From Pseudomonas sp. ML96 (GTDB lineage: Bacteria; Pseudomonadota; Gammaproteobacteria; Pseudomonadales; Pseudomonadaceae): a stretch of DNA of 64,000 nucleotides. A program made the translations under genes and the position numbers. The stretch covers positions 1 through 64,000 of the forward strand of contig NZ_JPMY01000010.1 in assembly GCF_000761545.1 (NCBI RefSeq), in the 5' to 3' direction. Below the pieces are notes generated by a model, which was given only the letters and a program-made list of their open reading frames with translations, did no database searches and was not told the DNA's origin. Every line of letters begins with the position of its first letter. Positions within the stretch are counted from its first letter, which is position 1. Positions 18,444-29,518 of the stretch are shown one piece after another.

Positions 18444-21011
18444 ATGAGCGATTTGTCAGCCCACACACCGATGATGCAGCAGTACTGGAAGCTGAAGAAC
18501 CAGCACCCGGACATGCTGATGTTCTACCGCATGGGCGACTTCTATGAGCTGTTCTACGAGGACGCCAAGAAGGCCGCGGCCCTGCTCGACATCACCCTCA
18601 CCGCCCGCGGCCAGTCGGCTGGCCAGGCCATTCCCATGGCCGGCATCCCCTTCCACTCGGCCGAAGGCTATCTGGCGCGCCTGGTGAAGTTCGGCGAGTC
18701 GGTGGCGATCTGCGAACAGATTGGCGACCCGGCCACCAGCAAGGGCCCGGTGGAGCGCCAGGTAGTGCGCATCATCACCCCCGGCACCATCAGCGACGAG
18801 GCCTTCCTCGACGAGCGCCGCGACAACCTGATCGGCGCCATCCTCGGTGACGAGAAGCTGTTCGGCCTGGCCGTGCTGGACATCACCAGCGGCCGTTTCA
18901 GCGTGCAGGAAATGAAAGGCTGGGAGAACCTGCTGGCCGAACTGGAACGCCTGAGCCCCGCCGAGCTACTGATCCCCGACGACTGGCCACAGGGCCTGCC
19001 GATCGAGAAGCGCCGTGGCGTACGCCGCCGTGCGCCCTGGGACTTCGAACGCGACAGCGCGCGCAAGAGCCTGTGCCAGCAGTTCGGCGTGCAGGATCTC
19101 AAGGGCTTCGGCTGCGAGGGCCTGACCCTGGCCATCGGCGCCGCCGGCTGCCTGCTGATCTACGCCAAGGAGACCCAGCGCACCGCCCTGCCGCACCTGC
19201 GCAACCTGCGCCATGAGCGCCTGGACGACACCGTCATCCTCGACGGCGCCAGCCGCCGCAACCTGGAGCTGGACACCAACCTCGCCGGTGGCCGCGACAA
19301 CACCCTGCAATCAGTAGTCGACCGCTGCCAGACCGCCATGGGCTCGCGCCTGCTGACCCGCTGGCTGAACCGCCCGCTGCGTGACCGCAATGTGCTGGAG
19401 GCGCGTCAGGAGGCCATCGCCTGCCTGCTCGACCGCTACCGCTTCGAACTGCTGCAGCCGCAGCTCAAGGACATCGGCGACGTCGAGCGCATCCTCGCCC
19501 GTATCGGCCTGCGCAACGCCCGCCCACGCGATCTGGCGCGCCTGCGTGACGCCCTCGCGGCCCTACCGCAACTGCAAAGCGCGATGGCCGAGCTGGATGC
19601 CCCGCACCTGGCCGAGCTGGCGGTGAACATCCGTACCTACCCGGAACTGGCCGACCTGCTGGCCCGTGCCATCATCGACAACCCGCCGGCGGTGATCCGC
19701 GACGGTGGTGTGCTCAAGACCGGCTACGACGCCGAGCTAGACGAGCTGCAGTCGATCAGCGAGAACGCCGGCCAGTACCTGATGGACCTGGAGGCGCGCG
19801 AGAAGGAGCGCACCGGCCTGGCCAACCTCAAGGTCGGCTACAACCGCGTGCACGGCTACTTCATCGAGCTGCCGAGCAAGCAGGCCGAATCAGCCCCGGC
19901 CGACTACATCCGTCGCCAGACCCTGAAGGGCGCCGAGCGCTTCATCACCCCGGAACTGAAGACCTTCGAGGACAAGGCACTGTCGGCCAAGAGCCGCGCC
20001 CTGGCCCGCGAGAAACAGCTCTACGAAGAACTGCTGGAGCTGCTAATCGCCCAGCTGGCGCCGCTGCAGGACACCGCCGGCGCGCTGGCCGAGCTGGACG
20101 TGCTGGCCAACCTGGCCGAGCGTGCACTGAACCTCGACCTGAACCGCCCGCGCTTCGTCGAAGAGCCTTGCCTGCGCATCGACCAGGGTCGCCACCCGGT
20201 GGTCGAGCAGGTACTGGAAACGCCGTTCGTCGCCAACGACCTGGGGCTGGACGACAACACCCGCATGCTGATCATTACCGGCCCGAACATGGGCGGTAAA
20301 TCGACCTATATGCGCCAGACCGCGCTGATCGTGCTGCTGGCCCATATCGGCAGTTTCGTCCCCGCGGCCGCCTGCGAGCTGTCGCTGGTCGACCGCATCT
20401 TCACCCGCATCGGCTCCTCGGACGACCTGGCCGGCGGCCGCTCCACCTTCATGGTGGAAATGAGCGAGACCGCCAACATCCTGCATAACGCCAGCGACCG
20501 CAGCCTGGTGCTGATGGACGAAGTGGGCCGCGGCACCAGCACCTTCGACGGCCTGTCGCTGGCCTGGTCGGCCGCAGAACACCTGGCCAAGCTGCGCGCC
20601 TGGACCTTGTTCGCCACCCACTACTTCGAGCTGACCGTGCTGCCGGAAAGCGAGCCGGTGGTGGCCAACGTGCACCTCAACGCCACCGAGCACAACGAGC
20701 GCATCGTCTTCCTGCACCATGTGCTACCCGGCCCGGCCAGCCAGAGCTACGGCCTGGCGGTGGCCCAGCTGGCCGGCGTTCCCGGCCCGGTGATCCAGCG
20801 CGCCCGCGAGCATCTGGCCCGCCTGGAGACCACCAGCCTGCCGCACGATGTGCCACGCAGCGAGCCGGGACAAATAGCCGCACCGATGCAGAGCGACATG
20901 TTTGCAGCCCTGCCACACCCGGTGCTGGAGGAGCTCGGCAAGGTCAATCCCGATGATCTGACCCCTCGCCGCGCCCTGGAGCTGTTATATACATGGAAGA
21001 CACGCATCTGA
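18444..21011 (+). CDS. mutS: DNA mismatch repair protein MutS
   Basis: The 855-residue protein recognises base mismatches and short loops. The N-terminal mismatch-binding domain has the F-x-E motif in [10 protein letters not shown], the core and clamp follow, and the ATPase domain has Walker [15 protein letters not shown], the signature [14 protein letters not shown], Walker [13 protein letters not shown] and the ATHYFEL switch. Residues after about 800 form the beta-clamp/tetramerisation tail. A possible fdxA promoter overlaps the stop codon. Confidence 0.98.
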   Translation: MSDLSAHTPMMQQYWKLKNQHPDMLMFYRMGDFYELFYEDAKKAAALLDITLTARGQSAGQAIPMAGIPFHSAEGYLARLVKFGESVAICEQIGDPATSKGPVERQVVRIITPGTISDEAFLDERRDNLIGAILGDEKLFGLAVLDITSGRFSVQEMKGWENLLAELERLSPAELLIPDDWPQGLPIEKRRGVRRRAPWDFERDSARKSLCQQFGVQDLKGFGCEGLTLAIGAAGCLLIYAKETQRTALPHLRNLRHERLDDTVILDGASRRNLELDTNLAGGRDNTLQSVVDRCQTAMGSRLLTRWLNRPLRDRNVLEARQEAIACLLDRYRFELLQPQLKDIGDVERILARIGLRNARPRDLARLRDALAALPQLQSAMAELDAPHLAELAVNIRTYPELADLLARAIIDNPPAVIRDGGVLKTGYDAELDELQSISENAGQYLMDLEAREKERTGLANLKVGYNRVHGYFIELPSKQAESAPADYIRRQTLKGAERFITPELKTFEDKALSAKSRALAREKQLYEELLELLIAQLAPLQDTAGALAELDVLANLAERALNLDLNRPRFVEEPCLRIDQGRHPVVEQVLETPFVANDLGLDDNTRMLIITGPNMGGKSTYMRQTALIVLLAHIGSFVPAAACELSLVDRIFTRIGSSDDLAGGRSTFMVEMSETANILHNASDRSLVLMDEVGRGTSTFDGLSLAWSAAEHLAKLRAWTLFATHYFELTVLPESEPVVANVHLNATEHNERIVFLHHVLPGPASQSYGLAVAQLAGVPGPVIQRAREHLARLETTSLPHDVPRSEPGQIAAPMQSDMFAALPHPVLEELGKVNPDDLTPRRALELLYTWKTRI

Positions 21012-21037
21012 CAGAGAGCCGCTCAAGCTGTTAGAAT
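21008..21037 (+). promoter_or_regulatory. Candidate sigma-70 promoter of fdxA
   Basis: CTGACA (21008-21013) and TAGAAT (21032-21037) are separated by 18 bp. The -35 hexamer overlaps the mutS stop codon (21009-21011). The predicted leader to fdxA is about 110 bases. Confidence 0.5.
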
Positions 21038-21151
21038 CGCGCGCATTTTTCAGATCGCCCGGTTTACAGCCTGAGCCGCGGCCTTTATCGCGCACCTGCA
21101 AACCCTGCACAGACGGGGCCCAGGCGCCGCCGCCCGAGGAGAGAATCAGAG

Positions 21152-21475
21152 ATGACCTTCGTCGTTACCGACAACTGCATCAAATGCAAATACACCGACT
21201 GTGTCGAAGTCTGCCCGGTGGACTGCTTCTACGAAGGTCCGAACTTCCTGGTAATCCACCCGGATGAGTGCATCGACTGCGCACTGTGCGAGCCGGAATG
21301 CCCAGCCCAGGCGATCTTCTCCGAAGACGAAGTGCCGGATGGCATGCAGGAGTTCATCGAGCTCAACGCCGAGCTGGCGGAAGTCTGGCCGAACATCACC
21401 GAGCGGAAGGACGCGCTGCCGGACGCCGAGGAGTGGGACGGCACCAAGGACAAACTGAAGCACCTGGAGCGCTAA
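21152..21475 (+). CDS. fdxA: Ferredoxin FdxA ([3Fe-4S][4Fe-4S], 7Fe type)
   Basis: The 107-residue soluble protein carries electrons at low potential. The N-terminal half has the two cluster motifs ([17 protein letters not shown] and [14 protein letters not shown]) and the long C-terminal tail with [20 protein letters not shown] is that of Azotobacter-type FdxA. GGAGAG precedes the ATG. It is a single-gene unit with its own promoter and terminator, followed by rsmZ on the other strand. Confidence 0.97.
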   Translation: MTFVVTDNCIKCKYTDCVEVCPVDCFYEGPNFLVIHPDECIDCALCEPECPAQAIFSEDEVPDGMQEFIELNAELAEVWPNITERKDALPDAEEWDGTKDKLKHLER

Positions 21476-21488
21476 GCGCCCCAAAAGC

Positions 21489-21514
21489 AAAAGGCCCGCA
21501 TCTGCGGGCCTTTT
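21489..21514 (+). terminator. Rho-independent terminator of fdxA
   Basis: AAAAGGCCCGCA (21489-21500) pairs with TGCGGGCCTTTT (21503-21514), 14 bp after the fdxA stop. Confidence 0.85.
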
Positions 21515-21536
21515 CGTTTCTGGCGTTCCTGCGGGC

Positions 21537-21670
21537 AAAAAAAAGGGGCGGTGTTAGCCGCCCGCTCTTTCTTCCCTACTCCCTGAGAATCCTTTCATCT
21601 TCCTGATGAACTGCATCCTGCAGTGGTTCCTCGATCACCGTCCTGGCAACCGCGCCTTATCCCTAGGCAC
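21537..21670 (-). ncRNA. rsmZ: Regulatory RNA RsmZ
   Basis: This sRNA of about 134 nt sequesters the translational repressor RsmA/CsrA. On the minus strand eight GGA motifs occur, mostly A(G)GGA, and at least two lie in hairpin loops: CTGC-AGGAT-GCAG (21611-21623) and TTCATC-AGGAA-GATGAA (21594-21610). It ends in GGGCGG-loop-CCGCCC (21546-21563) and eight T (21537-21544). A promoter and a perfect GacA site lie upstream. Position between fdxA and rpoS is that of rsmZ in Pseudomonas. The 5' end is estimated from the promoter. Confidence 0.9.
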
Positions 21671-21676
21671 GGCTTC

Positions 21677-21704
21677 ATATTAGCGTTTCGCCGGGACCGA
21701 ACAA
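21677..21704 (-). promoter_or_regulatory. Candidate rsmZ promoter
   Basis: On the minus strand TTGTTC (21704-21699) and TAATAT (21682-21677) are 16 bp apart, predicting a start near 21670, about 182 bp from the centre of the GacA site, a distance like that reported for P. aeruginosa rsmZ. Confidence 0.65.
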
Positions 21705-21744
21705 GCCCACCTAGACGCTAGAAAACCAATCACCCGCAACATGT

Positions 21745-21812
21745 AGACAGATTTAAATTATTTAAAATCAGATAGTTACCTAAAACCCATAGATAAGAAT
21801 AGATCGCAACCA
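21745..21812. promoter_or_regulatory. AT-rich tract between the GacA site and the rsmZ promoter
   Basis: This stretch is much richer in A and T than the surrounding genome, including TTTAAATTATTTAAAA. MvaT and MvaU are known to bind the equivalent region of P. aeruginosa rsmZ; binding here is inference. Confidence 0.45.
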
Positions 21813-21843
21813 ATGCATTTAGCCTGCGATTTCCTACACACAA

Positions 21844-21861
21844 TGTAAGCAATCGCTTACA
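21844..21861. promoter_or_regulatory. GacA upstream activating site of rsmZ
   Basis: TGTAAG-CAATCG-CTTACA is an exact match to the GacA palindrome TGTAAG-N6-CTTACA, located just beyond the rpoS terminator and upstream of rsmZ. Confidence 0.92.
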
Positions 21862-21873
21862 TTGACCGGCAAT

Positions 21874-21901
21874 AAAAAGCCCGGCGAAGGCCGGGCTTTT
21901 T
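21874..21901 (-). terminator. Rho-independent terminator of rpoS
   Basis: AAAAAGCCCGGC (21874-21885) and GCCGGGCTTTTT (21890-21901) pair around GAAG, 13 bp after the rpoS stop. The symmetrical A and T runs would also stop rightward transcription. Confidence 0.9.
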
Positions 21902-21914
21902 ATCTTGGGAGCCG

Positions 21915-22919
21915 CTACTGGAACAGTGCGTCGCTGGACAGGCCATTCTTCTCGAGTATCTCGCGCAGGCGCTTGAGAGCCTCAACCTGAATCTGCCGTA
22001 CCCGCTCGCGAGTCAGACCGATCTCCTGGCCAACCTCTTCCAAGGTGCAGCTCTCATGGCCGCGCAGGCCGAAGCGGCGTACCACCACTTCGCGCTGCTT
22101 GTCGGTCAGCTCGGATAGCCACTGGTCGATGCTCTCCGAGAGATCATCGTCCTGCAGCAGCTCGCAAGGATCCGTAGGGCGCTCATCGGTCAAGGTATCG
22201 AGCAGCGTCTTGTCGGAGTCCGGGCCGAGGGAAACATCCACCGAGGTGACCCGCTCGTTGAGACCGAGCATGCGCTTGACCTCGTCGACCGGCTTCTCCA
22301 GCAGGTTGGCGATTTCTTCGGCAGAGGGTTCGTGGTCGAGCTTCTGAGTCAACTCACGAGCCGCGCGCAGATAGACGTTCAGCTCCTTCACCACATGAAT
22401 CGGCAGGCGAATCGTCCGGGTCTGATTCATGATCGCCCGTTCAATGGTCTGACGGATCCACCAGGTGGCGTAGGTCGAGAAGCGGAAGCCACGCTCTGGA
22501 TCGAACTTCTCCACCGCGCGGATCAGGCCGAGGTTGCCCTCTTCGATCAGATCCAGCAGGGACAAGCCGCGATTGACGTAGCGTCGGGCGATTTTCACCA
22601 CCAGGCGCAGGTTGCTTTCGATCATGCGTTTGCGCCCAGCAGGATCGCCCTTCTGCGCCAGGCGCGCGAAGTGCACTTCTTCCTGTGGGGTAAGCAGCGG
22701 CGAGAATCCTATCTCGTTGAGATACAACTGGGTCGCGTCGAGCGCCCGGGTGTAGTCAATGTATTTGTGCTGCTTGAGTGTGGTGGTCGAGTTCTTGGAT
22801 TTGGCGCTGGAAAGTGACAGTTCGGCTTCCTCTGTCAGTTCTTCCAGAACGATGTCCGGCTCCATGAGGAGCACCTCATCGTCGACGTCAAACTCCGGCG
22901 CTTCTTTGTTGAGTGCCAT
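21915..22919 (-). CDS. rpoS: RNA polymerase sigma factor RpoS
   Basis: This 334-residue stationary-phase and stress sigma factor has the expected regions: 1.2 ([20 protein letters not shown]), 2 ([38 protein letters not shown]), 3, and 4.2 ([20 protein letters not shown]). The length equals P. aeruginosa RpoS when ATG 22919 is used; the ORF start at 22967 would add 16 unconserved residues. The 199 bp upstream to nlpD hold no gene. The main rpoS promoter in pseudomonads is usually within or after nlpD. Confidence 0.98.
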   Translation of the reverse strand: MALNKEAPEFDVDDEVLLMEPDIVLEELTEEAELSLSSAKSKNSTTTLKQHKYIDYTRALDATQLYLNEIGFSPLLTPQEEVHFARLAQKGDPAGRKRMIESNLRLVVKIARRYVNRGLSLLDLIEEGNLGLIRAVEKFDPERGFRFSTYATWWIRQTIERAIMNQTRTIRLPIHVVKELNVYLRAARELTQKLDHEPSAEEIANLLEKPVDEVKRMLGLNERVTSVDVSLGPDSDKTLLDTLTDERPTDPCELLQDDDLSESIDQWLSELTDKQREVVVRRFGLRGHESCTLEEVGQEIGLTRERVRQIQVEALKRLREILEKNGLSSDALFQ

Positions 22920-23118
22920 TGTTGTTGTCCCATGCTGAGTTCGACAACAAGCCTTGGCTATACCCAACCCAGTTCGACATCAGGGAGAACCGGCCCCCCA
23001 AGCCAGTTTGGAAACTGGCCTGCCGCCGATCAATGCGCACCTGATGAATAGCTGGATGACTCCCTGGCAACACCAAAGCCCGCTCCTCCTATGCTGCGAG
23101 GGCAGGTTGGCGGCAGAG

Positions 23119-24024
23119 TCAACGACGTGGCAGATACTGCAGAGGGTCTACCGGTTTACCTTGGCGGCGAATCTCAAAATGGAGCTTCACCCGATCGGCA
23201 CCCGTGGATCCCATTTCGGCGATATGCTGTCCGACTTTGACCTGCTGTCCCTCCCGCACCAGCAACCTGCGGTTATGTCCGTAGGCGCTTACATAGGCAT
23301 CGCTGTGCTTGATGATCACCAGTTCACCGTAGCCCCGCAAACCACTTCCGGCGTACACAACGGAACCATCAGCTGCAGCCAAAACAGGCTGGCCCAATTC
23401 TCCAGCGATATCAATTCCTTTATTCAAACTCCCGTTTGACGAGAATTTGCCGATCAGCGCACCACTGGCAGGCCAGGCCCAGCCTTGTGCAGAGCGCTGT
23501 ACGGACTGCACCTTGCCGGCGGTGGCCGTGCCTCCCACCGTGGCCACCGGCGGTTGCGACTGGGCAACCGGCTGCGGCTGAGTTGGCGTCTTGACTGGCG
23601 TGGGAGTCTGTACCGGCGGCCGCGAGGCAGTCTGCGGCACGGAGGTCACCGGTACGCTGCTCACCGGCGGCCTATTCGCCTGAGCCACCACGGGGGCGCT
23701 GCCCTGCTGTGGCTGATCGAAGCGAATGCGCTGTCCTGGACGGATGGTGTAGGGCGCGGGAATGTTGTTGCGTGCGGCCAGGGCTTTCCAGTCCCAGCCG
23801 AAGCGGAAGGCGATCGAGTAGAGGGTATCGCCGCGCTGCACCAGGTATTCACCGGCGGTGGCCTGCGGACGCGCAGGCGTAGCGCTGCCACCGTGGGTGC
23901 GATCCACAACCTGTGGCTTCGTGGAAGGCGAGCTGCTGCAGCCCGACAGTATTGCCGCGAAAACCGCCGCCCCCAGGCCTAGGCCCTTCAGGCTCTTTCG
24001 CTGCTGTCCGCTCGTGAGACTCAC
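23119..24024 (-). CDS. nlpD: Lipoprotein NlpD, activator of the AmiC amidase
   Basis: The 301-residue envelope protein has a lipobox LSGC (Cys near residue 29), a LysM peptidoglycan-binding domain (GEYLVQRGDTLYSIAFRFGW...RPGQRI), a Pro/Val/Thr/Gln-rich linker, and a C-terminal M23 LytM domain (GIDIAGELGQPVLAAADGSV, then HFEIRRQGKPVDP). Key metal ligands of active M23 peptidases are partly absent, as in amidase activators: HxH is lacking in the first motif. It acts in daughter-cell separation and hosts part of the rpoS control region. Confidence 0.94.
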   Translation of the reverse strand: MSLTSGQQRKSLKGLGLGAAVFAAILSGCSSSPSTKPQVVDRTHGGSATPARPQATAGEYLVQRGDTLYSIAFRFGWDWKALAARNNIPAPYTIRPGQRIRFDQPQQGSAPVVAQANRPPVSSVPVTSVPQTASRPPVQTPTPVKTPTQPQPVAQSQPPVATVGGTATAGKVQSVQRSAQGWAWPASGALIGKFSSNGSLNKGIDIAGELGQPVLAAADGSVVYAGSGLRGYGELVIIKHSDAYVSAYGHNRRLLVREGQQVKVGQHIAEMGSTGADRVKLHFEIRRQGKPVDPLQYLPRR

Positions 24025-24069
24025 CCCGTGCTCCCCTGCCGGTGTTTCTTGGAAATGTTGTGACGCATT

Positions 24070-24089
24070 GTGCCGGAATTATCCGGCAC
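24070..24089. promoter_or_regulatory. Eight-bp hairpin between pcm and nlpD
   Basis: GTGCCGGA (24070-24077) and TCCGGCAC (24082-24089) form a perfect stem with an ATTA loop in the 109 bp separating pcm and nlpD. No T-run follows on either strand. It may be an mRNA stability or processing element. Confidence 0.4.
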
Positions 24090-24133
24090 CGCCAGCATTG
24101 CTCGCCGGCACTGTGAAGCAGGGACGAGCAAAC

Positions 24134-24808
24134 TCAGGCCAACGGGCCGTTGAGCAGCGGCACGAAGCGCACCAGGTCGAGCACATGGCGCGAGTAACCG
24201 TCCTCTTCGCGCACGATCAGCAGCAGTTCCTGGGTTTCCCCGGCCCCCACCGGGATCACCAGGCGACCGCCGATGGCCAGCTGGTCCAGCAGCGCCTGCG
24301 GCACCTCGGTAGCGGCGGCAGTGACGATGATGCCGTTGTACGGGCCGAGGGCATTCCAGCCTTCCCAGCCATCGCCCCAGCGGAATACCACGTTGCGCAG
24401 CTTGAGCTCGACCAGGCGCTCCTTGGCACGATCCTGCAGGGCCTGGATACGTTCCACCGAGAACACCCGCTCCACCAGTTGCGCCAGCACGGCGGTCTGG
24501 TAGCCGGAGCCGGTACCGATCTCCAGCACCTTGTCCAACGGGCCGCCAGCCAGCAGCAGCTCAGTCATGCGCCCGACTATATAAGGCTGGGAAATGGTCT
24601 GGTTGTGGCCGATGGGCAGCGCGGTGTCTTCGTAGGCGCGATGGGCCAGCGCCTCGTCGACGAACAGGTGACGCGGCGTGCGGCGGATGACTTCGAGCAC
24701 GTGCGGGTTGGACAGGCCTTCCTCGTACAGGCGCTCGATCAGGCGCTCACGGGTGCGCTGCGAGGTCATGCCGACGCCCTGGCGCTGCAGGTGATCCTGG
24801 CCGCGCAT
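24134..24808 (-). CDS. pcm: Protein-L-isoaspartate O-methyltransferase Pcm
   Basis: This cytosolic enzyme methylates L-isoaspartyl residues to start repair of aged proteins. The SAM-binding motif [19 protein letters not shown] and the substrate-side [17 protein letters not shown] are conserved. ATG 24808 shares one base with the surE stop (TGATG) and has GGAGG ten bases upstream, giving 224 residues; ATG 24769 ([10 protein letters not shown], 211 residues) equals the P. aeruginosa annotation and remains possible. It belongs to the leftward stationary-phase survival operon. Confidence 0.94.
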   Translation of the reverse strand: MRGQDHLQRQGVGMTSQRTRERLIERLYEEGLSNPHVLEVIRRTPRHLFVDEALAHRAYEDTALPIGHNQTISQPYIVGRMTELLLAGGPLDKVLEIGTGSGYQTAVLAQLVERVFSVERIQALQDRAKERLVELKLRNVVFRWGDGWEGWNALGPYNGIIVTAAATEVPQALLDQLAIGGRLVIPVGAGETQELLLIVREEDGYSRHVLDLVRFVPLLNGPLA

Positions 24809-25557
24809 CAGAGCAGGCCCTCCAGCCAACCATCGAGACCCTCGAAAGCCTCGTGGAAGGTGCGGTCCAGCTGCAGCGGAGTGATCGATACGTAGCCCTG
24901 CATCACCGCATGGAAGTCGGTGCCCGGGCCGCCGTCCTCGGCATCGCCGGAGACGGAGATCCAGTAGCCTTCCTTGCCCCGCGGGTTGACCTGCTTGACC
25001 GGCGCGGCTGCGCGCGCGCGATGACCGAGGCGGGTCAGCTGCACGCCACGGATATGCTCCAGCGGCAGGTTGGGCACGTTGACGTTGAGTACGGTGCGCG
25101 GCGGCAGATCGAGCCTGTCGTGCGCCTCCACCAGCTTGCGCGCGAAATAGGCGGCGGTAGCCAGGTTGTCGGTGCGGCGTGAGACCAACGAGAAGGCGAA
25201 GGCCGGCTTGCTCAGGAAGCGCCCTTCGAGCGCCGCGGCCACGGTGCCGGAATAGAGCACGTCGTCGCCGAGGTTGGCGCCCAGGTTGATGCCCGAGACC
25301 ACCATGTCCGGTACCGGATCGAGCAAGGCATTAAGGCCCAGGTGCACGCAGTCGGTGGGCGTGCCGTTGAGGGCAATGAAGCCATTGGGCAGCGGCGCCG
25401 GGTGCAGCGGGCGGTCCAGGGTCAGCGAACTGCTGGTACCGCTCTTGTCTTCGGTCGGGGCGATGACCACGCACTCGGCATAGTCGTGCAGCGCGTCATG
25501 CAGCGCGGCGATGCCGGGTGCCATCACGCCGTCGTCGTTGGAGATCAGAATTCGCAT
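24808..25557 (-). CDS. surE: 5'/3'-nucleotidase SurE
   Basis: The 249-residue enzyme dephosphorylates nucleoside monophosphates and short polyphosphate in stationary phase. The N-terminal [16 protein letters not shown] carries the metal-binding Asp pair, and [19 protein letters not shown] carries the conserved Ser/Asn. ATG 25557 overlaps the 3' end of truD by 13 bp, and the gene joins pcm by TGATG, so the three are translationally coupled. Confidence 0.97.
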   Translation of the reverse strand: MRILISNDDGVMAPGIAALHDALHDYAECVVIAPTEDKSGTSSSLTLDRPLHPAPLPNGFIALNGTPTDCVHLGLNALLDPVPDMVVSGINLGANLGDDVLYSGTVAAALEGRFLSKPAFAFSLVSRRTDNLATAAYFARKLVEAHDRLDLPPRTVLNVNVPNLPLEHIRGVQLTRLGHRARAAAPVKQVNPRGKEGYWISVSGDAEDGGPGTDFHAVMQGYVSITPLQLDRTFHEAFEGLDGWLEGLL

Positions 25558-26603
25558 GGAGAGTCCGTCTGCCCTGCCGGCAGCAGATCGACCAGTTCGC
25601 GCACCACGGCGGTGGCGAAGCAACCGGCCGGCAGGACGAATTGCAGTTGCACTATCTCAGGCTCCGGATAATGCCACGTCAGCCCGGCGATGGGGAGGCG
25701 CAGGATGCGCCGTTCGTGCGCCATGCCCGCCTTCGCCAGCCAGGCGACCAACGCCGGTTCGGCGGCGGCCAGTTTCTGCTCCAACTCCTGCGCGGTGCCC
25801 TCGGCCGACGATGCACCGTCGCCCCACAGCGGGCCGGTCGGATGCAGGTCGAGAATCGCCAGGCGTGGGTCGCTGCACTCGCTCTCCCCAGCCATAAAGA
25901 AGCTGCGACTGTCGGTGAAGGCCAGCAGGTCGCCGACCCGCGCCTGGTTCCAGCTGCCGTCGGCCACGCGCGCTGCCAGGGCGCGGTTGAACAGATAGCT
26001 GCGCGCCGACGAGAGCAGGCGCGAACGGGTATTGCGCTGCTCCGGCAGCTCGCTGCGTTCGGCGAAGGCGCGCGCATCAGCCACGTTGCCCCCCTGCCAG
26101 CCGAAGCGCTGCAGGCCGTAGTAGTTCGGCACGCCCTGCTCGCGGATGCTCTGCAGGCGTTGCTCCAGCAGCTCGCGGTCGGCCTTGAGGCCGGTCAGGC
26201 GCAGGGTGAAGCCATTGGCCGAATGCGCGCCGCGCTGCAGTTTGCGCGAGTGACGCACGGCCTTGAGGATGGCCAGGGTCTCGCCCTCGGCGGCGGACAG
26301 GTCGGGATCGGCCTTGCCCGGCAGATGCAGGCTGAACCACTGGCGGGTCAGCGCCTGGCGATCCTTCAGTCCGGCGTAGCTGATATTGCGCTGCGACACC
26401 CCGGCCGCACGAGCCAGGCGGCGCGCCGCCTCCTCGGTGTTGAGGCCGCGCTTCTCCACCCACAGCCACAGGTGCTCGCCATTGCCGGACAGCGGAATAT
26501 CCAGCACCTCGTCGACCTGAAAGTCCTCGGCAGTGGCCTTGAGCACGGCCTGACCACAGGCCTCGCCATGGGCGCGCGGGCCCAGCAGTTCCAGCTCGGT
26601 CAT
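25545..26603 (-). CDS. truD: tRNA pseudouridine(13) synthase TruD
   Basis: The 352-residue enzyme makes pseudouridine 13 in tRNA-Glu. The catalytic Asp lies in [17 protein letters not shown] near residue 80 and [14 protein letters not shown] marks the TRUD insertion region. The start overlaps the ispF stop by 4 bp, and its end overlaps surE. Confidence 0.96.
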   Translation of the reverse strand: MTELELLGPRAHGEACGQAVLKATAEDFQVDEVLDIPLSGNGEHLWLWVEKRGLNTEEAARRLARAAGVSQRNISYAGLKDRQALTRQWFSLHLPGKADPDLSAAEGETLAILKAVRHSRKLQRGAHSANGFTLRLTGLKADRELLEQRLQSIREQGVPNYYGLQRFGWQGGNVADARAFAERSELPEQRNTRSRLLSSARSYLFNRALAARVADGSWNQARVGDLLAFTDSRSFFMAGESECSDPRLAILDLHPTGPLWGDGASSAEGTAQELEQKLAAAEPALVAWLAKAGMAHERRILRLPIAGLTWHYPEPEIVQLQFVLPAGCFATAVVRELVDLLPAGQTDSPCEF

Positions 26604-27085
26604 GCTTTAACCAACAGCGCCACGGCGTGAACCGCGATGCCTTCCTCACGGCCGGTGAAACCGAGCTTTTCGGTGGTGGTGGCCTTGACGTTGACCGCGT
26701 CCAGTTCGACCTGCAGGTCCTCGGCGATCAGGCCGCGCATGGTCTCGATATGCGGCGCCATCTTCGGCGCCTGGGCGACGATGGTGGCGTCGACGTTGCC
26801 GACCACATAGCCCTTGGCATGGATCAGGCCGAGCACATGGCGCAGCAGCGCGCGGCTGTCAGCGCCCTTGAAGGTCGGGTCGGTGTCAGGGAAGTGCTTG
26901 CCGATATCGCCCAGGGCGCAGGCGCCGAGCAGCGCATCGCTGAGGGCATGCAGCAGCACGTCGCCATCGGAATGGGCGATCAGGCCGAACTTGTGCGGGA
27001 TGCGCACGCCGCCGAGGGTAATGAAGTCGCCCTCGCCGAAGCGATGAACGTCGTAGCCGTGACCGATACGCATAGGGCTGCTCAT
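26600..27085 (-). CDS. ispF: 2-C-methyl-D-erythritol 2,4-cyclodiphosphate synthase IspF
   Basis: The enzyme closes the cyclodiphosphate ring in the methylerythritol phosphate isoprenoid pathway. Zinc ligands are seen in GYDVHRF and the loop [18 protein letters not shown]; the CDP-binding [10 protein letters not shown] is present. ATG 27085 (161 residues) has AGG upstream; ATG 27073 (157 residues) matches the usual length but lacks a ribosome binding site. The gene ispD, often next to ispF, is not in this window. Confidence 0.96.
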   Translation of the reverse strand: MSSPMRIGHGYDVHRFGEGDFITLGGVRIPHKFGLIAHSDGDVLLHALSDALLGACALGDIGKHFPDTDPTFKGADSRALLRHVLGLIHAKGYVVGNVDATIVAQAPKMAPHIETMRGLIAEDLQVELDAVNVKATTTEKLGFTGREEGIAVHAVALLVKA

Positions 27086-27162
27086 GAAAACCTGGCCTAG
27101 AAAAAATCAGGGCGCGATTCTACCGCAGGCCAGCCCCCCGCGAACCCTTCTCATCCAGACCT

Positions 27163-27414
27163 TCAGTCGTCGGCGGATTCGTCGAAGGCACGGTGCCCGG
27201 CAAAGCCCCTGGCCTCACCGAGCACCAGCGGCCCCGAACGATCATCCACCTGCGCCATGCGGCGCGCCCGGCGTGCGCTGAAAAACAACGGCCCGCCGAC
27301 ACACACCAGCATCAGAGCGACGAACAACCAGCCCCGACTCAGCCACCAGGCGAAGGGCGCCAGCGCCACCCCGCCCAGCAGCAGAACCAGCCCGAGGCCC
27401 TCGAGCGGGCTCAT
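27163..27414 (-). CDS. Small membrane protein downstream of fghA
   Basis: The 83-residue protein has two hydrophobic segments (LGLVLLLGGVALAPFAWWL and WLFVALMLVCVGGPLFF), then a basic patch and an acidic tail ending SADD. It begins 3 bp after the fghA stop (27418) so it is probably cotranscribed. No family is recognised. Confidence 0.65.
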   Translation of the reverse strand: MSPLEGLGLVLLLGGVALAPFAWWLSRGWLFVALMLVCVGGPLFFSARRARRMAQVDDRSGPLVLGEARGFAGHRAFDESADD

Positions 27415-27417
27415 CGA

Positions 27418-28260
27418 TCAGCGCAGCGCCGCCGCATGGTGGCGCAAGTGATCGTCGATGAAGCTGGCGATGAAGTAGTAGCTGTGGTCGTAGCCCGGTT
27501 GCAGGCGCAGGGTCAGCGGATGCTCGGCGGCTTTGGCCGCGGCCTGCAGGGCCTGGGGCTTGAGCTGGATTTCGAGGAAGTCGTCGCGGTCGCCCTGATC
27601 GACCAGGATCGGCAGCTTCTCGCTCGCCTCGGCCAGCAGCACACAGGCATCCCACTCGCGCCAGCGCGAACGGTCGTCGCCCAGGTAGTTGGAAAACGCC
27701 TTCTCGCCCCAGGGGCAGTTGAGCGGGTTGCTGATCGGCGCAAAGGCCGACACCGACTGATAGCACCCCGGATTCTTCAGCGCGCAGACCAGCGCGCCGT
27801 GGCCGCCCATGGAGTGGCCGCTGATACCGCGCTTGTCCGATACCGGGAAGTTGGCCTCGATCAGCGCCGGCAGCTCCTGCACCACGTAGTCGTACATACG
27901 GTAGTGGCGCGCCCAGGGCTCCTGGGTGGCGTTGAGGTAGAAGCCGGCGCCGAGACCGAAGTCCCATGCCTTGTTGGCGTCATCTGGCACACCTTCGCCG
28001 CGCGGGCTGGTGTCCGGTGCGACGATGATCAAGCCGAGCTCGGCGGCCAGCTTCTGCGCGCCGGCCTTCTGCATGAAATTCTCGTCGGTGCAGGTCAGGC
28101 CGCTCAGCCAGTACAGCACCGGCAGCTTGGCGCCCTGCTCCGCCTGCGGCGGCAGGTACACGGCGAACACCATGTCGCAGTTGAGCGCGGTAGAGCGGTG
28201 GCGGTAACGCTTGTGCCAGCCGCCACAGCTCTTGTTGCTGGAAACGATCTCAAGAGTCAT
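27418..28260 (-). CDS. fghA: S-formylglutathione hydrolase FghA
   Basis: The 280-residue serine hydrolase releases formate and glutathione in the last step of glutathione-dependent formaldehyde oxidation. The nucleophile is in [10 protein letters not shown], the Asp in [10 protein letters not shown], and the His in [11 protein letters not shown] 28260 follows GGAG with six bases between. It lies 42 bp downstream of adhC in the same orientation. Confidence 0.96.
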   Translation of the reverse strand: MTLEIVSSNKSCGGWHKRYRHRSTALNCDMVFAVYLPPQAEQGAKLPVLYWLSGLTCTDENFMQKAGAQKLAAELGLIIVAPDTSPRGEGVPDDANKAWDFGLGAGFYLNATQEPWARHYRMYDYVVQELPALIEANFPVSDKRGISGHSMGGHGALVCALKNPGCYQSVSAFAPISNPLNCPWGEKAFSNYLGDDRSRWREWDACVLLAEASEKLPILVDQGDRDDFLEIQLKPQALQAAAKAAEHPLTLRLQPGYDHSYYFIASFIDDHLRHHAAALR

Positions 28261-28302
28261 CACGATCTCCGTAGGGGGCGCCGCAGCGCCCCGCCCATGG
28301 AT

Positions 28303-29502
<1,200 letters not shown>

Positions 29503-29518
29503 CAACCAGGGATAATCG

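Noticed and set aside
21146..21538. Minus-strand frame of 130 codons opposite fdxA
   Set aside because: It is antisense to a ferredoxin gene with both cluster motifs intact and ends inside the rsmZ terminator region.
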